A DNA stretch of 64,000 bases, from positions 38,555,401-38,619,400 of the forward strand of contig OZ034970.1 of assembly GCA_964030785.1 (NCBI GenBank), written 5' to 3'. The DNA is from Siderastrea siderea. Its lineage: Eukaryota > Cnidaria > Anthozoa > Scleractinia > Rhizangiidae. The translations under genes were made by a program, and so were the position numbers. Numbering within the stretch: position 1 is the stretch's first letter; each line of letters begins with the position of its first letter. Shown piece after piece: positions 1 to 9,632 of the stretch. The notes under the pieces are model-generated. The model was not told where the DNA came from, searched no databases, and saw nothing but the letters and a program-made list of their open reading frames with translations.

Positions 1-420
1 TTTGGAGAAACGTGGGACGAGGCTTGCTCTTGATACAGGAAACGAAGATAATCTTTAAGGGAGTGATGGGAGGCGGGATTGCGTGTTCCAAGGAGGTCAC
101 ACCATGGACCTGCTCTTCCTGCATTATTGAAGATAGAACGGAGTTTCCCAATAAGACTATCTACAGTTCCTGCCGCTAAACGGACTGGGCATTGACACCG
201 TTTCTTGGAATGTGATCCGAACAAAGGGCAGGTAGACTTGTGAGCCTTTGTCTTCCCTTTCCGATCTTTATAAATAAGAAAACGAACAAGGTCCTGAGGA
301 GCTGCTGAAGATAAAGACTTAGAAAGGGGGAGAGAGAAAAGAAAATTCTCCAACTCCTTCTGAAGGGCCGATCTCTGCTTTTCATAGGGCTTAGAGGCAC
401 GAAGAGCTTGAATAGATTGT
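1..420 (-). pseudogene. N-terminal part of a YR-retroelement tyrosine recombinase, partial
   Basis: Minus-strand translation from about 250 down to 1 reads AAGTVDSLIGKLRSIFNNAG, then a GPWCDLLGTRNPA segment and a YLRFLYQEQ segment. This is the N-terminal SAM-like DNA-binding part typical of DIRS/Ngaro recombinases, in which a Cys-containing CPVR-AAGTVDS-IGKLR block precedes the core. The catalytic R-HxxR-Y residues would lie left of position 1 and cannot be seen. The reading frame differs from the RNase H-side frame upstream, so at least one frameshift separates them. Family assignment is by recognition of the motif block; no search was run. Confidence 0.7.
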
Positions 421-1063
421 AAGCGATTGTTGATGGAGGGAAGATCAAGCTGAATTTTGCTGTTAACGCTCTGTTGTGATTGAAAGAGGCGCCGATATCC
501 ACAACGCTGGCAAAAAGAGAAGTCGTGATCATTTGGATAAGAGCATTCCGGGCACTGAACAGCAGGGCACCAAAGGCGCGGTACCAAGGGAAGTTCCTGA
601 AGAACAAGACAAAAGAGGGAAACAAAAACTTTAAATCAGAAGGTAAGACCTGGAAAACCCAAAGATCCCACTGCAAAGCTCGCAGAGCAAAGGATCCGGA
701 TAGATTAGAGTTAGGAAAAAGGAGAACATCCTTTTGACCCTTAGAGCCCAACTGAAAGTAGCTGGAAGCCCTGTGGTACAGAATGGGCCACCAATAACGT
801 TTGGGACTTAGATCAGGCACAATCAAAGTAATGGGGCATGGCTGTGAGGATAAAAAATTGAGCAAAGGCCCTACCAGAACAAAGGGGGGAAAAACATATG
901 CGTTTTCGGAGGGATCAAGCACTTGGGCGAAAAGATTTGTACCAGATGAGCCCGGATTAGGAAACGGGGAGAAAAAACGGAGAGGTTTACCCTTAGAATC
1001 ACACTGAACATTGGAGGACAAGGCCATCAAGTCCAGCGAATGAGGGCCAAAAGCCTGATCCAC
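176..1063 (-). pseudogene. DIRS/Ngaro Pol, RNase H C-terminal part and linker
   Basis: This frame carries FGPHSLDLMALSSN, a block that follows RNase H in DIRS-type Pol proteins, and a conserved PPFVLVGPLLNFL...ITLIVPDL...YWWPILY block. It overlaps the end of the RT/RNase H frame by a frameshift near 1130: the typical PADFPSRSLSDADC stretch lies in this frame upstream of 1063, while the RT frame reads a nonsense tail there. Toward the recombinase the frame degenerates into low-complexity hydrophobic sequence, so the last third is probably read out of frame. Confidence 0.65.
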
Positions 1064-2028
1064 TAGTTTCCAGGCGAGTGGGCTAAGCTTGCAATCTGCA
1101 TCAGACAGGGAACGGGACGGAAAATCAGCGGGATCTCTCTAGAAGGAACAAAAAAGGTTTTCAGCGCCAGGTTGAATTTCAAAGTTAAGGAAAAGATGTC
1201 CTTCATAACGGAAGACAGGGCTGGCATCTGGGAGAGCTGGCGTTCCCAACATGAAACCACAACTTTATTATCCATAAAGCAATCCACTCTGGAATTAGCG
1301 ATAATTTCCCCAACACTTTCCAAGGTGTGAAGTAGAGCGCGCGCCTCCCTGACTACTATAGGGAGTTGCCGGGTATCGTCATCCCAATATCCACGCAGTG
1401 TTTTCTCTTCTTTCTCTGGGACTTTAAGCACTCCGCCCCAGCCAACATCGGACGCATCACAGAAAAGAGTGATCGAGACGTGCTTTTCATCTTTCCAAGG
1501 GAGATAGCCATTCCAATCATCAAGAAAACGCCAATGCAAGAGTTCTTGCTTCAAAGTCGAAGAAACAGCGATAGCCCTTGGAGTTTTGGAGGCTGCCGAT
1601 ATGGCCTGGTAAACACAATTGGTAAAGAGCTTCGCAGCTGGAACGGAAAGGGAAAAGGAAGTTGTCTTCCCGGCGAACTTCTGCAGCTTCTTGAGGGACA
1701 CAGTCTGACTCTCCAGAATGGAATCACGAAGAGTAGCGAACTTTAAAACTTTATCCCTTGGTAGCGTAAAAGCCTGTATGTCGGATTGACAGATGTGCCC
1801 CAGGAATTTTACTTTGATGCGGGGAATGAAAACGCTCTTAACAACGCTAAGAAAATAGCCTAACTCCAGGAGAACAGAACACGCGATAAAAGTCCCCATT
1901 TTTGCAAGCTGAAAGTTCGAAAAGTTTACATGGGACTTAGAACGAGGGCGAAGCTGGCCAAGATGCCTGTCATCGATATATTGAGAGCAAGGAACTCCTA
2001 AAGACCTTATATAGCTTGTAGCCGCCAT
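1063..2028 (-). pseudogene. DIRS/Ngaro reverse transcriptase (C-terminal) and RNase H
   Basis: The 321-residue frame shows the RT active-site motif YIDD (residues 17-20), then the FLGHICQSD and LPRDKV connection typical of YR-retroelement Pol, then RNase H starting with LFCDASDVGWGGVL (about residues 188-201), a glutamate-containing REARALLHTLE stretch (about 227-237) and FMDNKVVVSCW (about 251-261). Together these give the D-E-D order expected of RNase H. Upstream, the sequence for GYYFTYTTIPFGWKASAYIYN lies in the same frame immediately before the first Met, so the true ORF extends farther 5'. Confidence 0.75.
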
Positions 2029-2807
2029 GCCAACAGTGTTGTATATGTACGCACTGGCCTTCCACCCGAAGGGAATGGTGGTGTAAGTAAAATAATAACC
2101 TTTCCATTGTAAACCGAAAAAGGTGCAGCTATAGTAGACTGGAAGTGGTTGAGTCCGACATAGCGAGGCAGGTCGGTAATATAGTCCAGAGTGAACGGGC
2201 AGTCCTTAATCCAAAGATTTAAAAAACGCTCGTCATGGCACATACGTGGCTTCGTGGGCTCTATCGTAATGGGCATGACGAGATGGGGCGGGTCAACAAA
2301 ACCAACTTTGCCAACAACCAGAAGGGAACCATTTCGGACTCTTTCAATAATGCAATTAGAAATAAAACCCTCGTGGTCCTGGCAATTGTGCGCATTAGGA
2401 AAGACGACGCGAGGCGGAATGGGCGAGTCATAAGAACGGCCCTGAAACGTTCCCTTAAAAGGCGTAAAATATTCCTGGATATCCACCCCCAATGAAACGT
2501 AGCGAAAAATTTCATCTGCCTTGGAGTAGTTGAGCAAAATGGTCCGCCATTTATGACAGTTTGCTTGAACGTTCCCAGCAATGAAGTTTTCGTTATCTCT
2601 AAAGGGGATGTGCGTAGGTGAAGCATACACAGAGCCGGAAGAGACCATATCCACTGAGGAGAGCGACCCGACCCAGTTGTAGGGCTTTCCCTCCCAATTA
2701 CACCAAGACTCCTTGGGCTTATGAGAAGAAGCCACGTCAAAAGGCTGGTCAAAATGAAAAAAAGGAGAACAAATAGAAAATAAGGGGAGGGAAATAAAAC
2801 CCCACAA
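2007..2807 (-). pseudogene. DIRS/Ngaro reverse transcriptase, N-terminal part
   Basis: The 266-residue frame contains RMCHDERFLNLWIKDCPFTLDYITDLPRY in segments, matching the R-hD-R-lN...pF-le-l-dl block that opens the fingers of DIRS-type RTs, followed by LNHFQST. In intact relatives the next residues would be the motif A segment (D-x-x-SGY-x-H). Here the sequence passes almost at once, with a frame change near 2100, into FFGLQWKGYYF. Motif A, which carries a catalytic aspartate, therefore seems to be deleted. The first 60 or so residues are hydrophobic and low in similarity to anything I recognise. Confidence 0.65.
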
Positions 2808-2995
2808 CCGAGTCGAGCCAGGAATCCGTCCGAAGACTGGAAAAGGGTTAAGTTTAGAAAACCCCCCTGGACAAGACTCGGAAATGAGGATGAAACTAAA
2901 TAAAGGAAAAACAGACTTAAAGGAAACAACAAAACTTTATTGTGGAGGTTACAAAATTCATAGAATAACATCAAACCCACAATACACGACAAAGT

Positions 2996-3475
2996 TCAGT
3001 TGGAATTGTTACGGGCCTTCCTTACTCGACAATTTCTCGCAAAGTGGCCTCGGAGGCCACACGCGTAACATGTAATGGTAACCCTGTGGTTAGAATTCGG
3101 CATTCTAGGATTGCCCATAAGGGGACGAACACTGGAACTGTGCTTGATAGCCTTCTCAATCTCCTTGGCAATCGCGATCTCCTCTTTATCCCCCAGAAGC
3201 TTTAAGAGTACTGGCTGAAAAGAGGCATGCGACGACAGGGGCCTGGTCTGCTTGAGGATAGAATTGTAGCGGGAAGCCTGGGCATCATTTTTCTCTCTCG
3301 CCGTGTCAACCAAATGCTCCAAAGCTGCAATGACGGCATGCACATCAAAAATACCCGCGGGACGGGAAATTAGCTGTTTCACAGTCTGAAGGGCATTATG
3401 AACCGAGTTTTGATCGAGCTTGTTCTTTACCTCAGCGATTTCTCTCTGAACCACTGCAAAATCGTTAAGGGCAGC
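2996..3475 (-). CDS. Gag-like protein exon 2 of the DIRS/Ngaro element, CCHC zinc knuckle
   Basis: The exon encodes a charged, helical region (VVQREIAEVKNKLDQN...) and ends with a retroviral-type zinc knuckle CYACGLRGHFARNC (C-x2-C-x4-H-x4-C) about 15 residues before the stop. Such knuckles bind the element RNA in Gag particles. The exon probably begins at 3475, straight after a pyrimidine-rich acceptor read on the minus strand as CTGCCTAG. The first Met-like codon in the open frame is GTG at 3454, which is not a credible start, and the frame continues upstream without a stop to the acceptor. It would join exon 1 in phase 0. Confidence 0.65.
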   Translation of the reverse strand, partial: AALNDFAVVQREIAEVKNKLDQNSVHNALQTVKQLISRPAGIFDVHAVIAALEHLVDTAREKNDAQASRYNSILKQTRPLSSHASFQPVLLKLLGDKEEIAIAKEIEKAIKHSSSVRPLMGNPRMPNSNHRVTITCYACGLRGHFARNCRVRKARNNSN

Positions 3476-4392
3476 CTAGGCAGGTAAAGGGAAAACAGAA
3501 AGGGGGAAAGGGGATAAATAAACACAAGAAAAAAAAATCACATGCGCGAATAACAAATAGATGAGAAAATACGCGAAAGAAACAGACCCGACAGCGCTAA
3601 CTAGAATAAAAACAATAAAACAAGGCAAAGCGCTAAGCCGCGGAGTTGAATTAAAAAACCGAAAACAGACCAAATACAATAAAAAACAAAAACAATAGGA
3701 AGAACATTAAAAACAAGCGGCAGCAACAAAGACAGGCGAAAAACAGGGGCAAGCAAAAACAACTGAACCAAAATAACACCTTTTATACTTCGCAAACGAC
3801 CGACACTAAAATGGGGTAAAACAAAAAGAAAAACAACTACAGATAAACACTTGAAAAGCCATAAAGGCCAACGTTAAAAGATTGTCACTCCGACCATACA
3901 CGTTACGCGCGAAGCGTCGACATAAAATAAAACAGAGAAACAAACCACAAATACGTTTCACAAGCCAAAAAAGGCTAACGTACCAGAATATACGTTGCTC
4001 AAGCGACAAGCGCTAACGTAATGCAAAACCGAAAACGAACGCCTATTTACGTTCCGCAAGCCAAAAAGGCCAACGTAAATTCCCCGGTCTCTTATACGTT
4101 GCTCAAGCGGTAAACGCCAACGTAAAACCGACTATAACAACAAAGCAATCTACGTTTCACAAGCCACAAAGGCTAACGTAAAACAGTTGACATTCCGGCT
4201 ATACGTTGCTCAAGCGACAAGCGCCAACGTAAAACAAAACACCAAAAGAATCACTCATTTACGTTTCACAAGCCGAATGGGCTAACGTAAGCATGGAGAA
4301 ACTGACGTTCCACAGAAACCAACAAAGTTAGACCCACGTGGCAACAACCTACGGCAAAACAAGAAAGAAAAAAGAATGGAGAAAATAAATAC
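3476..4392 (-). other. Intron within the DIRS/Ngaro gag region
   Basis: Donor GTATTT at 4392 and acceptor TTTACCTGCCTAG ending at 3476 (minus strand) delimit 917 bp that is open in no single frame and is very A-rich on the plus strand. Removing it joins two phase-compatible Gag segments. Introns in YR retroelements are known in some families. The assignment rests on splice consensus and phase only. The intron contains the alternating hairpin array at 3952-4289. Confidence 0.5.
3952..4289. repeat. Array of seven 30-bp hairpins alternating between two types
   Basis: Seven units share outer arms TACGTT...AACGTA. Type A has inner arms AGCC/GGCT or GCC/GGC (3952-3982, 4048-4077, 4151-4180, 4260-4289). 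Type B has inner arms AGCG/CGCT or GCG/CGC (3991-4020, 4095-4124, 4202-4231). They strictly alternate A-B-A-B-A-B-A with an A-to-A step of roughly 100 bp. In each unit the 5' side carries a 5-nt bulge between the outer and inner arms, while the 3' side does not. Degenerate half-units occur at about 3855-3915. Confidence 0.85.
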
Positions 4393-4506
4393 CTCAGGTT
4401 CTTGCGCCGTGGGCTGACCGGCAGGTTCTGCAGGTTGCCCAGCATCTTAAGAAGCAGCCACTGCTTGAATTTGTTCTTGCTGAGGAGCATCAGGAGCTTG
4501 AGCCAT
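4393..4506 (-). pseudogene. Gag exon 1 of the DIRS/Ngaro element, with premature stop
   Basis: An ATG at 4506 opens MAQAPDAPQQEQIQAVAAS, followed by TAA and then an in-frame Gln/Pro/Ala-rich stretch ending in AQEPE. This ends at a strong donor (CTGAG/GTATTT, exon end 4393). The amino-acid bias is the same on both sides of the stop, so the stop looks like a point lesion in one exon. A longer open frame begins at 4629 but its first 41 residues show no Gag character. Confidence 0.5.
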
Positions 4507-4629
4507 TCTGGAAATACGAAGCTTCAGCGACGTCGGCGATGGGTAGAAAGTAAACCAATTCTCGTCACTAAAAGAGCCCGCGTGGAAATGAGAGGACGAG
4601 TTTGAAACGAGAGAACGCTTAAATAGCAA

Positions 4630-5412
4630 AAAATTAACCCCAAGGGAGTAGCCTGAGAGGGGGTAGAATGCGCCAAGGGAATTAAGCTAGAAAAACAGGA
4701 ATGCTTAAAGCGTTTTCGTGCCTTATGAATGAATGAGAATAGGTGTTATTATATCAGTCTTCATAAATCACAAAGCTAAAAAATTTAAACCCGTCGACTC
4801 AGACAATAAAAACTATTCTTTAAAGTAAGTTTGTACGGCGTTCTTTTGAAACTTAATAAGTTAAGTGTAATTGCCAACGGCGGAGTCAGGGATAATGCCG
4901 TAGCATTTTAAAACGCGCCAAAGAAAACTTTATTGTTCACAGCAAACGAAGAATGTCGACAAATTATTGTAGCGGTTAAAACTGAAAAGAAACATAAATA
5001 AAGTTACAACATAAAACGAGAGTAGAAGCAACACAAAATCTAGAGCCCAAAGCAATGGCAAAAAGCACTTACAGTTGTTGCGGCCCTGAATCAAAGCGGG
5101 AAAGGAAATTTACAAAATGTCCTGTGGCTAGGCACATGAAGAAACAACTTAGCCTGCGCTCGATGCGCTTCACAAAACGTGATCGCGGGCGTTGAAAACT
5201 ACAATTTATATTCTGCCGCATGCAAGGTAAATATGAATAATTACAATACATTCCAACGCGGGTACAAAAGGTACTAAACTATGCACCAATCTATGTTGAA
5301 TTGAATTGAATTATGTAGCTGACAAAAACAAATCAAAACAATAGAAAAAAACTTAATTGACCTAAAGGCGTTTAAAATCCTATATTAAGGAAAACAAAGT
5401 AAATTCTTCTTT
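4630..5412. other. Non-coding, no gene seen
   Basis: AT-rich DNA with stops in all frames apart from short chance ORFs. It may include the terminal region of the DIRS/Ngaro element, but no terminal repeat was recognised. Confidence 0.4.
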
Positions 5413-5648
5413 AACTAAACTATCTAAAATCGTTTATCATGACAAATCGTACTCGTTTGAGACTGATTTTGGTTGATTTATCAGGTTTAATGAAAAAAAA
5501 ACATATTTGAAACAAAATGTCCTTTTCTCTAACTAAACTATCTAAAATCGTTTATCATGACAAATCTTACTCGTTTGAGACTGATTTTGGTTGATTTATC
5601 AGGTTTAATGAAAAAAAAAAAACACATTTGAAACAAAATGTCCTTTTC
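5413..5648. repeat. Two-copy tandem repeat, 118-bp unit
   Basis: The unit starts AACTAAACTATCTAAAATCG and repeats with a 118-bp offset at 5413 and 5531. The copies differ by a few substitutions and by the length of an A-run near their ends. No coding potential. Confidence 0.85.
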
Positions 5649-5649
5649 T

Positions 5650-6272
5650 TTAACCCTTTCCCGTCAGCGTTTTTCCTTTAGAAAAACGCATTTTTTACCG
5701 CTAAAGCGGTTTTTGAAGTGCTATGATGCCAAATGCCACTAAACTTTGCTACAAAAGCGTTTTCTTACATTTTAGCTCAATTTTGAGCCAGCTTCTGTTG
5801 TAAATTGTACATTATTTTGCTTTCACGCATGCGCATAAGGCGAAATTTGGACTTGTTTTTCTTTTGTTTTTTTTTGGCTGATTCATTTCTAATTTTTTCT
5901 CGCTTCTTTTGCTTTCCTTTTTCTCTCCCTTTCTTTCCTCTTTATCTTCTACCCTTTGTCACCTTTCTATCCACGGGAAAAGTTTTGGCCTCAGTCCTTC
6001 TAAAAACCTGGAAATGGAACATTGATCAACTAGGTGACTTGGCCTATTTTACCACCAACTTTGCAGCCAAAATTGGACACGTTTTTCTGGTATAGCTCTG
6101 CCAGAATTTGGTTGATATTCAAAATGGACACACGTATGGATGGATCTGTCCTTGCTGTGCTAGCTGCTTATCAAAACAATCTGGTGACGTCAAAAATGAG
6201 GACGTCACAAGTGGCTCAATGGTTCCCCACTTTCACGTCGGGAAAATACAACTCTTGACGGAAAAGAGTTAA
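5650..6272. mobile_element. TTAA-flanked non-autonomous DNA element, piggyBac-like MITE
   Basis: The left end reads TTAACCCTTTCCCGTCA at 5650. The right end, reverse-complemented from 6272, reads TTAACTCTTTTCCGTCA. The ends are therefore imperfect inverted repeats flanked by TTAA, the target of piggyBac-type transposases (family knowledge). The 623-bp interior has no transposase frame. The superfamily assignment is inference from target and CCC-type ends. Confidence 0.6.
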
Positions 6273-6875
6273 TTAATAAAGGCAAAAAAGGTTATTTTAA
6301 TGAAGCTTTCATGTCACAAATAAACTGTGATCAGTTTTTCATAAGCATAAAACTACAAATATAAAATTCCAGTCCCCTACGGGAGTCATATGGTACATAC
6401 GTGTCCAGCGGCCTGTTTACTTACCATTACAGGAGCAGTCTTAGCATTTACATCTTTTTCTTATTACGATTCTTGTTATCGCCTGACATTAGATTAGACG
6501 CTTTGAACATCACTGATCCTACTATATACAGGATGTACATCACATATCAGAATCTTGTAAATGACCTTGCCGACGGTTACCTTGCATTTCAAAGGTTTGA
6601 CCAAAGTGATCATAGCTTTAATTAAACATAGGGCCCCGAATCGGTCCATGACGGTCTGTTGCTCCAACACTGATCGATATAGCAAAGACGTTGAAGGTAA
6701 ACTAAATGTGGTTTTTGTGGTAAGACTGACGAAAATGTTAGGAAATATAGGGAATGATCAGGAATATAAAGTGTGATGGAAATGGTGATATGAATTTGTT
6801 ACATGTATAATTTCTGCGTAACATGATGATAATGTAGAATGCGTAATAAACTGAACAAAACTTCATTTGCTGTAA
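6273..6875. other. Non-coding, no gene seen
   Basis: AT-rich sequence without convincing coding frames or recognised repeats. Confidence 0.35.
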
Positions 6876-7645
6876 TAGCGGAGCCAGCGCGCTAGCGCGT
6901 CAGCGGAGATCCATTGCTAAGGAAATTTGGTAACCTATCAAGCCAAGAAATTTGGTAGTGACGTAATAGTCACGTGACCGTCCGTCCGTACATCCGCACG
7001 TCCGTCCGTCCGCACCACAGGGATACCAATACACTTCATACACTGGATATACCCTGTGCTGAATCCCGTGTGTTTTTGGCGCGAAATCGCATGTTGACCC
7101 GCGTTGTAGCAAAACAAGCAAAGACAACAAAATCAACAAAAGTCAAAAACCAATTTTGTTAATGGAAAAAAATAGTTCAAAAGAATACTCAGTTGTCTTT
7201 TTGGTAGAAGGGGAAAAGTTCAATTTAGGTGAAAAAAATTAGGCGATAAAGTTTAGGCGAAAAGTTCAAATTTGCCTCGTCGGTTCGAACTCGGTCGGCA
7301 CACCGCTTGAGTTCGCAGCTTTTCGCAGCGGTTTCAACGCCAAATATAGCAGAGCTAGTGCTTTTTGGTTTTTTCTGTCCACAACCACGGTTTTTACGGC
7401 GTTCCGAACACATTTTGCCAGCAAAGACACCAGCATGTTCATGCTGATAGGCAGCTTGTCACTAAGAAAAAAATAAGTATTAAAATTAACTTGAAAGATG
7501 ACAAGAAACCCTCATGGTCTAGTGAGAGTATTTTCACAAATTAATAACTGCTAGCAAAAAAAAAAGAAAAAAAAAAGAAAAAACAAAAAGGGGGGGGGGG
7601 GGGGGGCTCCTCTTTTAGGCTTGGCTAAATCTATGTATTATTGAA
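6876..7645. repeat. Dispersed repeat with GC hairpin start, CCGTCCGT tract and AGGCTTGGCTAAATCTAT end
   Basis: It starts with a GC-rich palindrome (GCGCGCTAGCGCG), followed by AGGAAATTTGGTAACCTATC and a CCGTCCGT-rich tract. It ends with CTTTTAGGCTTGGCTAAATC around 7613-7632. A second copy with the same order of landmarks lies at 32663-32925, and isolated ends occur near 51296 and 57500. Just before the end there is an A-rich then G-run tract (7557-7607). Confidence 0.55.
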
Positions 7646-7654
7646 TCAGGTTAG

Positions 7655-7730
7655 ATTCCCTGGCGGTAACCCACCCAATTAATAACCCTGTCAAACCGGG
7701 CTTAACTTTACTGATCGGGCGGTCGGTGCA
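7655..7730 (-). repeat. 5S rRNA-derived sequence (SINE head-like), minus strand
   Basis: On the minus strand it reads CCGATCAGTAAAGTTAAGCC, then a GGTT block, a TGGGTGGGTTACCGCC block and AGGGAAT. This follows the 3' half of animal 5S rRNA, which contains the internal promoter (CGATCACCGAAGTTAAGC...GGTTAGTACTTGGATGGGTGACCGCC in standard 5S). It is too diverged and incomplete for a functional 5S gene. A 5S-derived SINE promoter or a 5S pseudogene are the likely readings. Confidence 0.6.
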
Positions 7731-7923
7731 ACTGGGATTCAACTTAGGCAACTTATTGTAGCCGTTTGATTCTCTCGATCATGAACTGGAATCTGCGACA
7801 GAATTATTTGAAATAACTACCTTTTCTCGTTATTTTTGTCTTTTCCTGATTTTTATAAGTGTATATTGCACTTGCATGTGTGCAAGACAAGGGAGCGGAA
7901 CATCTACCACAATGAAAACATTT

Positions 7924-7989
7924 ATCTGATTAGCAAAGTTAAGTCCGGTTTGGCGGGGTTAGTAATTGCATGGGTGACCACCAGAGAAC
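7924..7989 (+). repeat. 5S rRNA-derived sequence (SINE head-like), plus strand
   Basis: It reads CTGATTAGCAAAGTTAAG, then GGGGTTAGTAATTGCATGGG and TGACCACCAGAGAAC. This is a clear match to the internal control region and 3' half of 5S rRNA with several substitutions. It is divergent to the copy at 7655-7730 (head to head, about 190 bp apart). The 5' third of 5S is only faintly present. Confidence 0.6.
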
Positions 7990-8204
7990 TAAACAGAGTT
8001 CAAAAATAAAATACGTTGAAATATAGTGAATCAGCTGCTGTTGGTCTGTTAATTTGCGCTGATAACTCTGTAAAAATTCTCAATGGGAGAAACACAGTTT
8101 TTGGGATTTATTGTTCCGAGCCTTAGCAGTGAAAATCCCGGGCCTTTCACGCCTGTTGCTGTGGCGGCAGGGAGTCACGGTCTGTGAAAACGGGCAGAGC
8201 CTTG

Positions 8205-8360
8205 CCTGCGTTATCTTTGCGAGCCAGTTGCCTGTAGTTTGATTTCGCGAAAACAGTCCTGCGTTTAACTGCGAGCGAGTTACCTGTAGTTTGATTTCGT
8301 GAAAACAGTCCTGCGTTATCATAGTGAGCCAGTTGCTAGTAGTTTGATTTCGCAAAAACA
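8205..8360. repeat. Three-copy minisatellite, 52-53-bp unit
   Basis: Copies start with CCTGCG at 8205, 8258 and 8310, each followed by GAGCCAGTTGCCTGTAGTTTG and TTTCGCGAAAAC variants. The minus strand is open through all three copies, but it only encodes the repeated unit and is not a credible gene. Confidence 0.85.
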
Positions 8361-9224
8361 TTTACAATCCTACCCAGATACAGACTTCCCTGCGAAAATC
8401 CTAGCGAGCGACGGTATGGCCAGTTGTAATGCAGCAAAGTGGTGACTCCGAAACTCCTTTCAGCACTTTTATCTGTAGCCATTTTCCATGGTTGAACTTT
8501 CATTTCCGTTAGTGTGACGTAAGAGCCTTTTGTGCGTTATCCAATCATAGCGTCACCAAAGTGGTTGCGGAAGTCTGCTAACAGCCAAAGTGGTTACGGA
8601 AGTTTGCTAACAGCTTTACGGTTATATGGTGTCTGCTAAGCGCATGCAAAAAAACGCACAAAGATTTAGTAGCCAGTCTTAGCTAAGTAGTTGCTCTAAC
8701 TTTAATTTCTTTCCTCCACTGTTATTGTTGTTGTTGTCACTATTGTTATTTCTCTATATTCTGTAAAGTCTAGAATCATTGCATAATATCGAACTTTCCA
8801 CAACCCAATCATTTAAGAAATTAGTTGATTCAATATCTTGGATTCTCTATCTATTGAAACATGACAGTGGCCAATTCGAAAGCTTCTGTTACTTTGGCCA
8901 ATGTCCAACTGAATCAACAAATATTTTTGTAAATCTTTATTTCTGATTATTAATACTTGTAACATCTCATTATTTCTTTTTCTTTTGTAAAAACAAGTAC
9001 AAACAGTGTGAAAATAGACTTGGCTTGACTTGACTTGACTTGAGCATCTGGCTAGTACACGGAAGCTAGTGGGCTCGACTTAAGTCGGGGTCTGCGAATT
9101 TTTTTCTTTCTACAGTAATCACATACTCTTGACAAGGTGAATACAGTTTCCTTTCTTTACTGAGAAGCGATGAGTCCTATTAGAATGATTTGCAACACAG
9201 CAGTTCTAAAAAGCCCGGCTACAT
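8361..9224. other. Non-coding; possible retroelement 3' tail
   Basis: No gene is seen. A short (CTTGA)n tract at about 9018-9046, after an A-rich stretch, looks like the 3' microsatellite tail of a LINE or SINE. Confidence 0.35.
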
Positions 9225-9350
9225 TAATCGATGAAAATCGATCATCGGATTGTTAATCGATAATATCGATTAATATCGGTAATCGATGATTAATCGATAA
9301 CCACACCAAACTGCTGTCTTTATCAGAACGATTATCATCGACTGCTATCG
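9225..9350. repeat. ATCGAT-rich degenerate repeat cluster
   Basis: Many AATCGAT and TATCGAT words in both orientations. Similar clusters sit at 10280-10345, 10860-10975 and, in another form, 25780-25910. Confidence 0.6.
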
Positions 9351-9632
9351 ATTTTAAACGAGCGTTAGCTCATTAGACGTTACGTGGGTAAATAAACGAT
9401 TGATTGATTGATTGATTGATGGATTACCATCTATTTCATCGACTCACATCGCATTTCGTCGAGGGAAAGTTTCTCCCCGTTAGCCGTCATTTGATTTTGT
9501 CCACGCGCGGGAGTTGTCATAAGCGCATTCCCTTTACAAATTTCAACAGAGGACACGAGCGGTCATTACAAATAAAGAGAGCTTTCATCTATGGTCAATT
9601 GTCGCTCATTTTATTTTAATTGACGTTATGAG

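Larger units (their letters stand above)
1..4629 (-). mobile_element. DIRS/Ngaro-like tyrosine-recombinase retrotransposon, decayed, truncated by window edge
   Basis: Read on the minus strand, the order is Gag (zinc knuckle), reverse transcriptase, RNase H, then the start of a tyrosine recombinase. That is the gene order of DIRS-like YR retroelements, which integrate by recombinase rather than by integrase. No methyltransferase segment is visible between RNase H and recombinase, and Gag has a CCHC knuckle; both favour a Ngaro-type over a classical DIRS1-type element (inference). The copy is dead: there is an in-frame stop near the Gag start, frame changes near 2100, 1130 and between about 250 and 700, and RT motif A appears to be missing. 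The right boundary is uncertain and is placed at the first exon of gag. The terminal repeats were not identified because the left part lies outside the window. Confidence 0.8.

Noticed and set aside
3476..4300. Several hydrophobic minus-strand ORFs of 60-75 codons
   Set aside because: They lie within an A-rich intron (T-rich on the minus strand), which produces Leu/Phe-rich open frames by composition.
7655..7989. Functional 5S rRNA genes
   Set aside because: Both matches are diverged and lack a recognisable complete 5' third and a paired terminal stem.
8080..8361. 93-codon minus-strand ORF with repeated NQTTxNWL peptide
   Set aside because: The repeat is a three-copy minisatellite; no domain and no other coding support.
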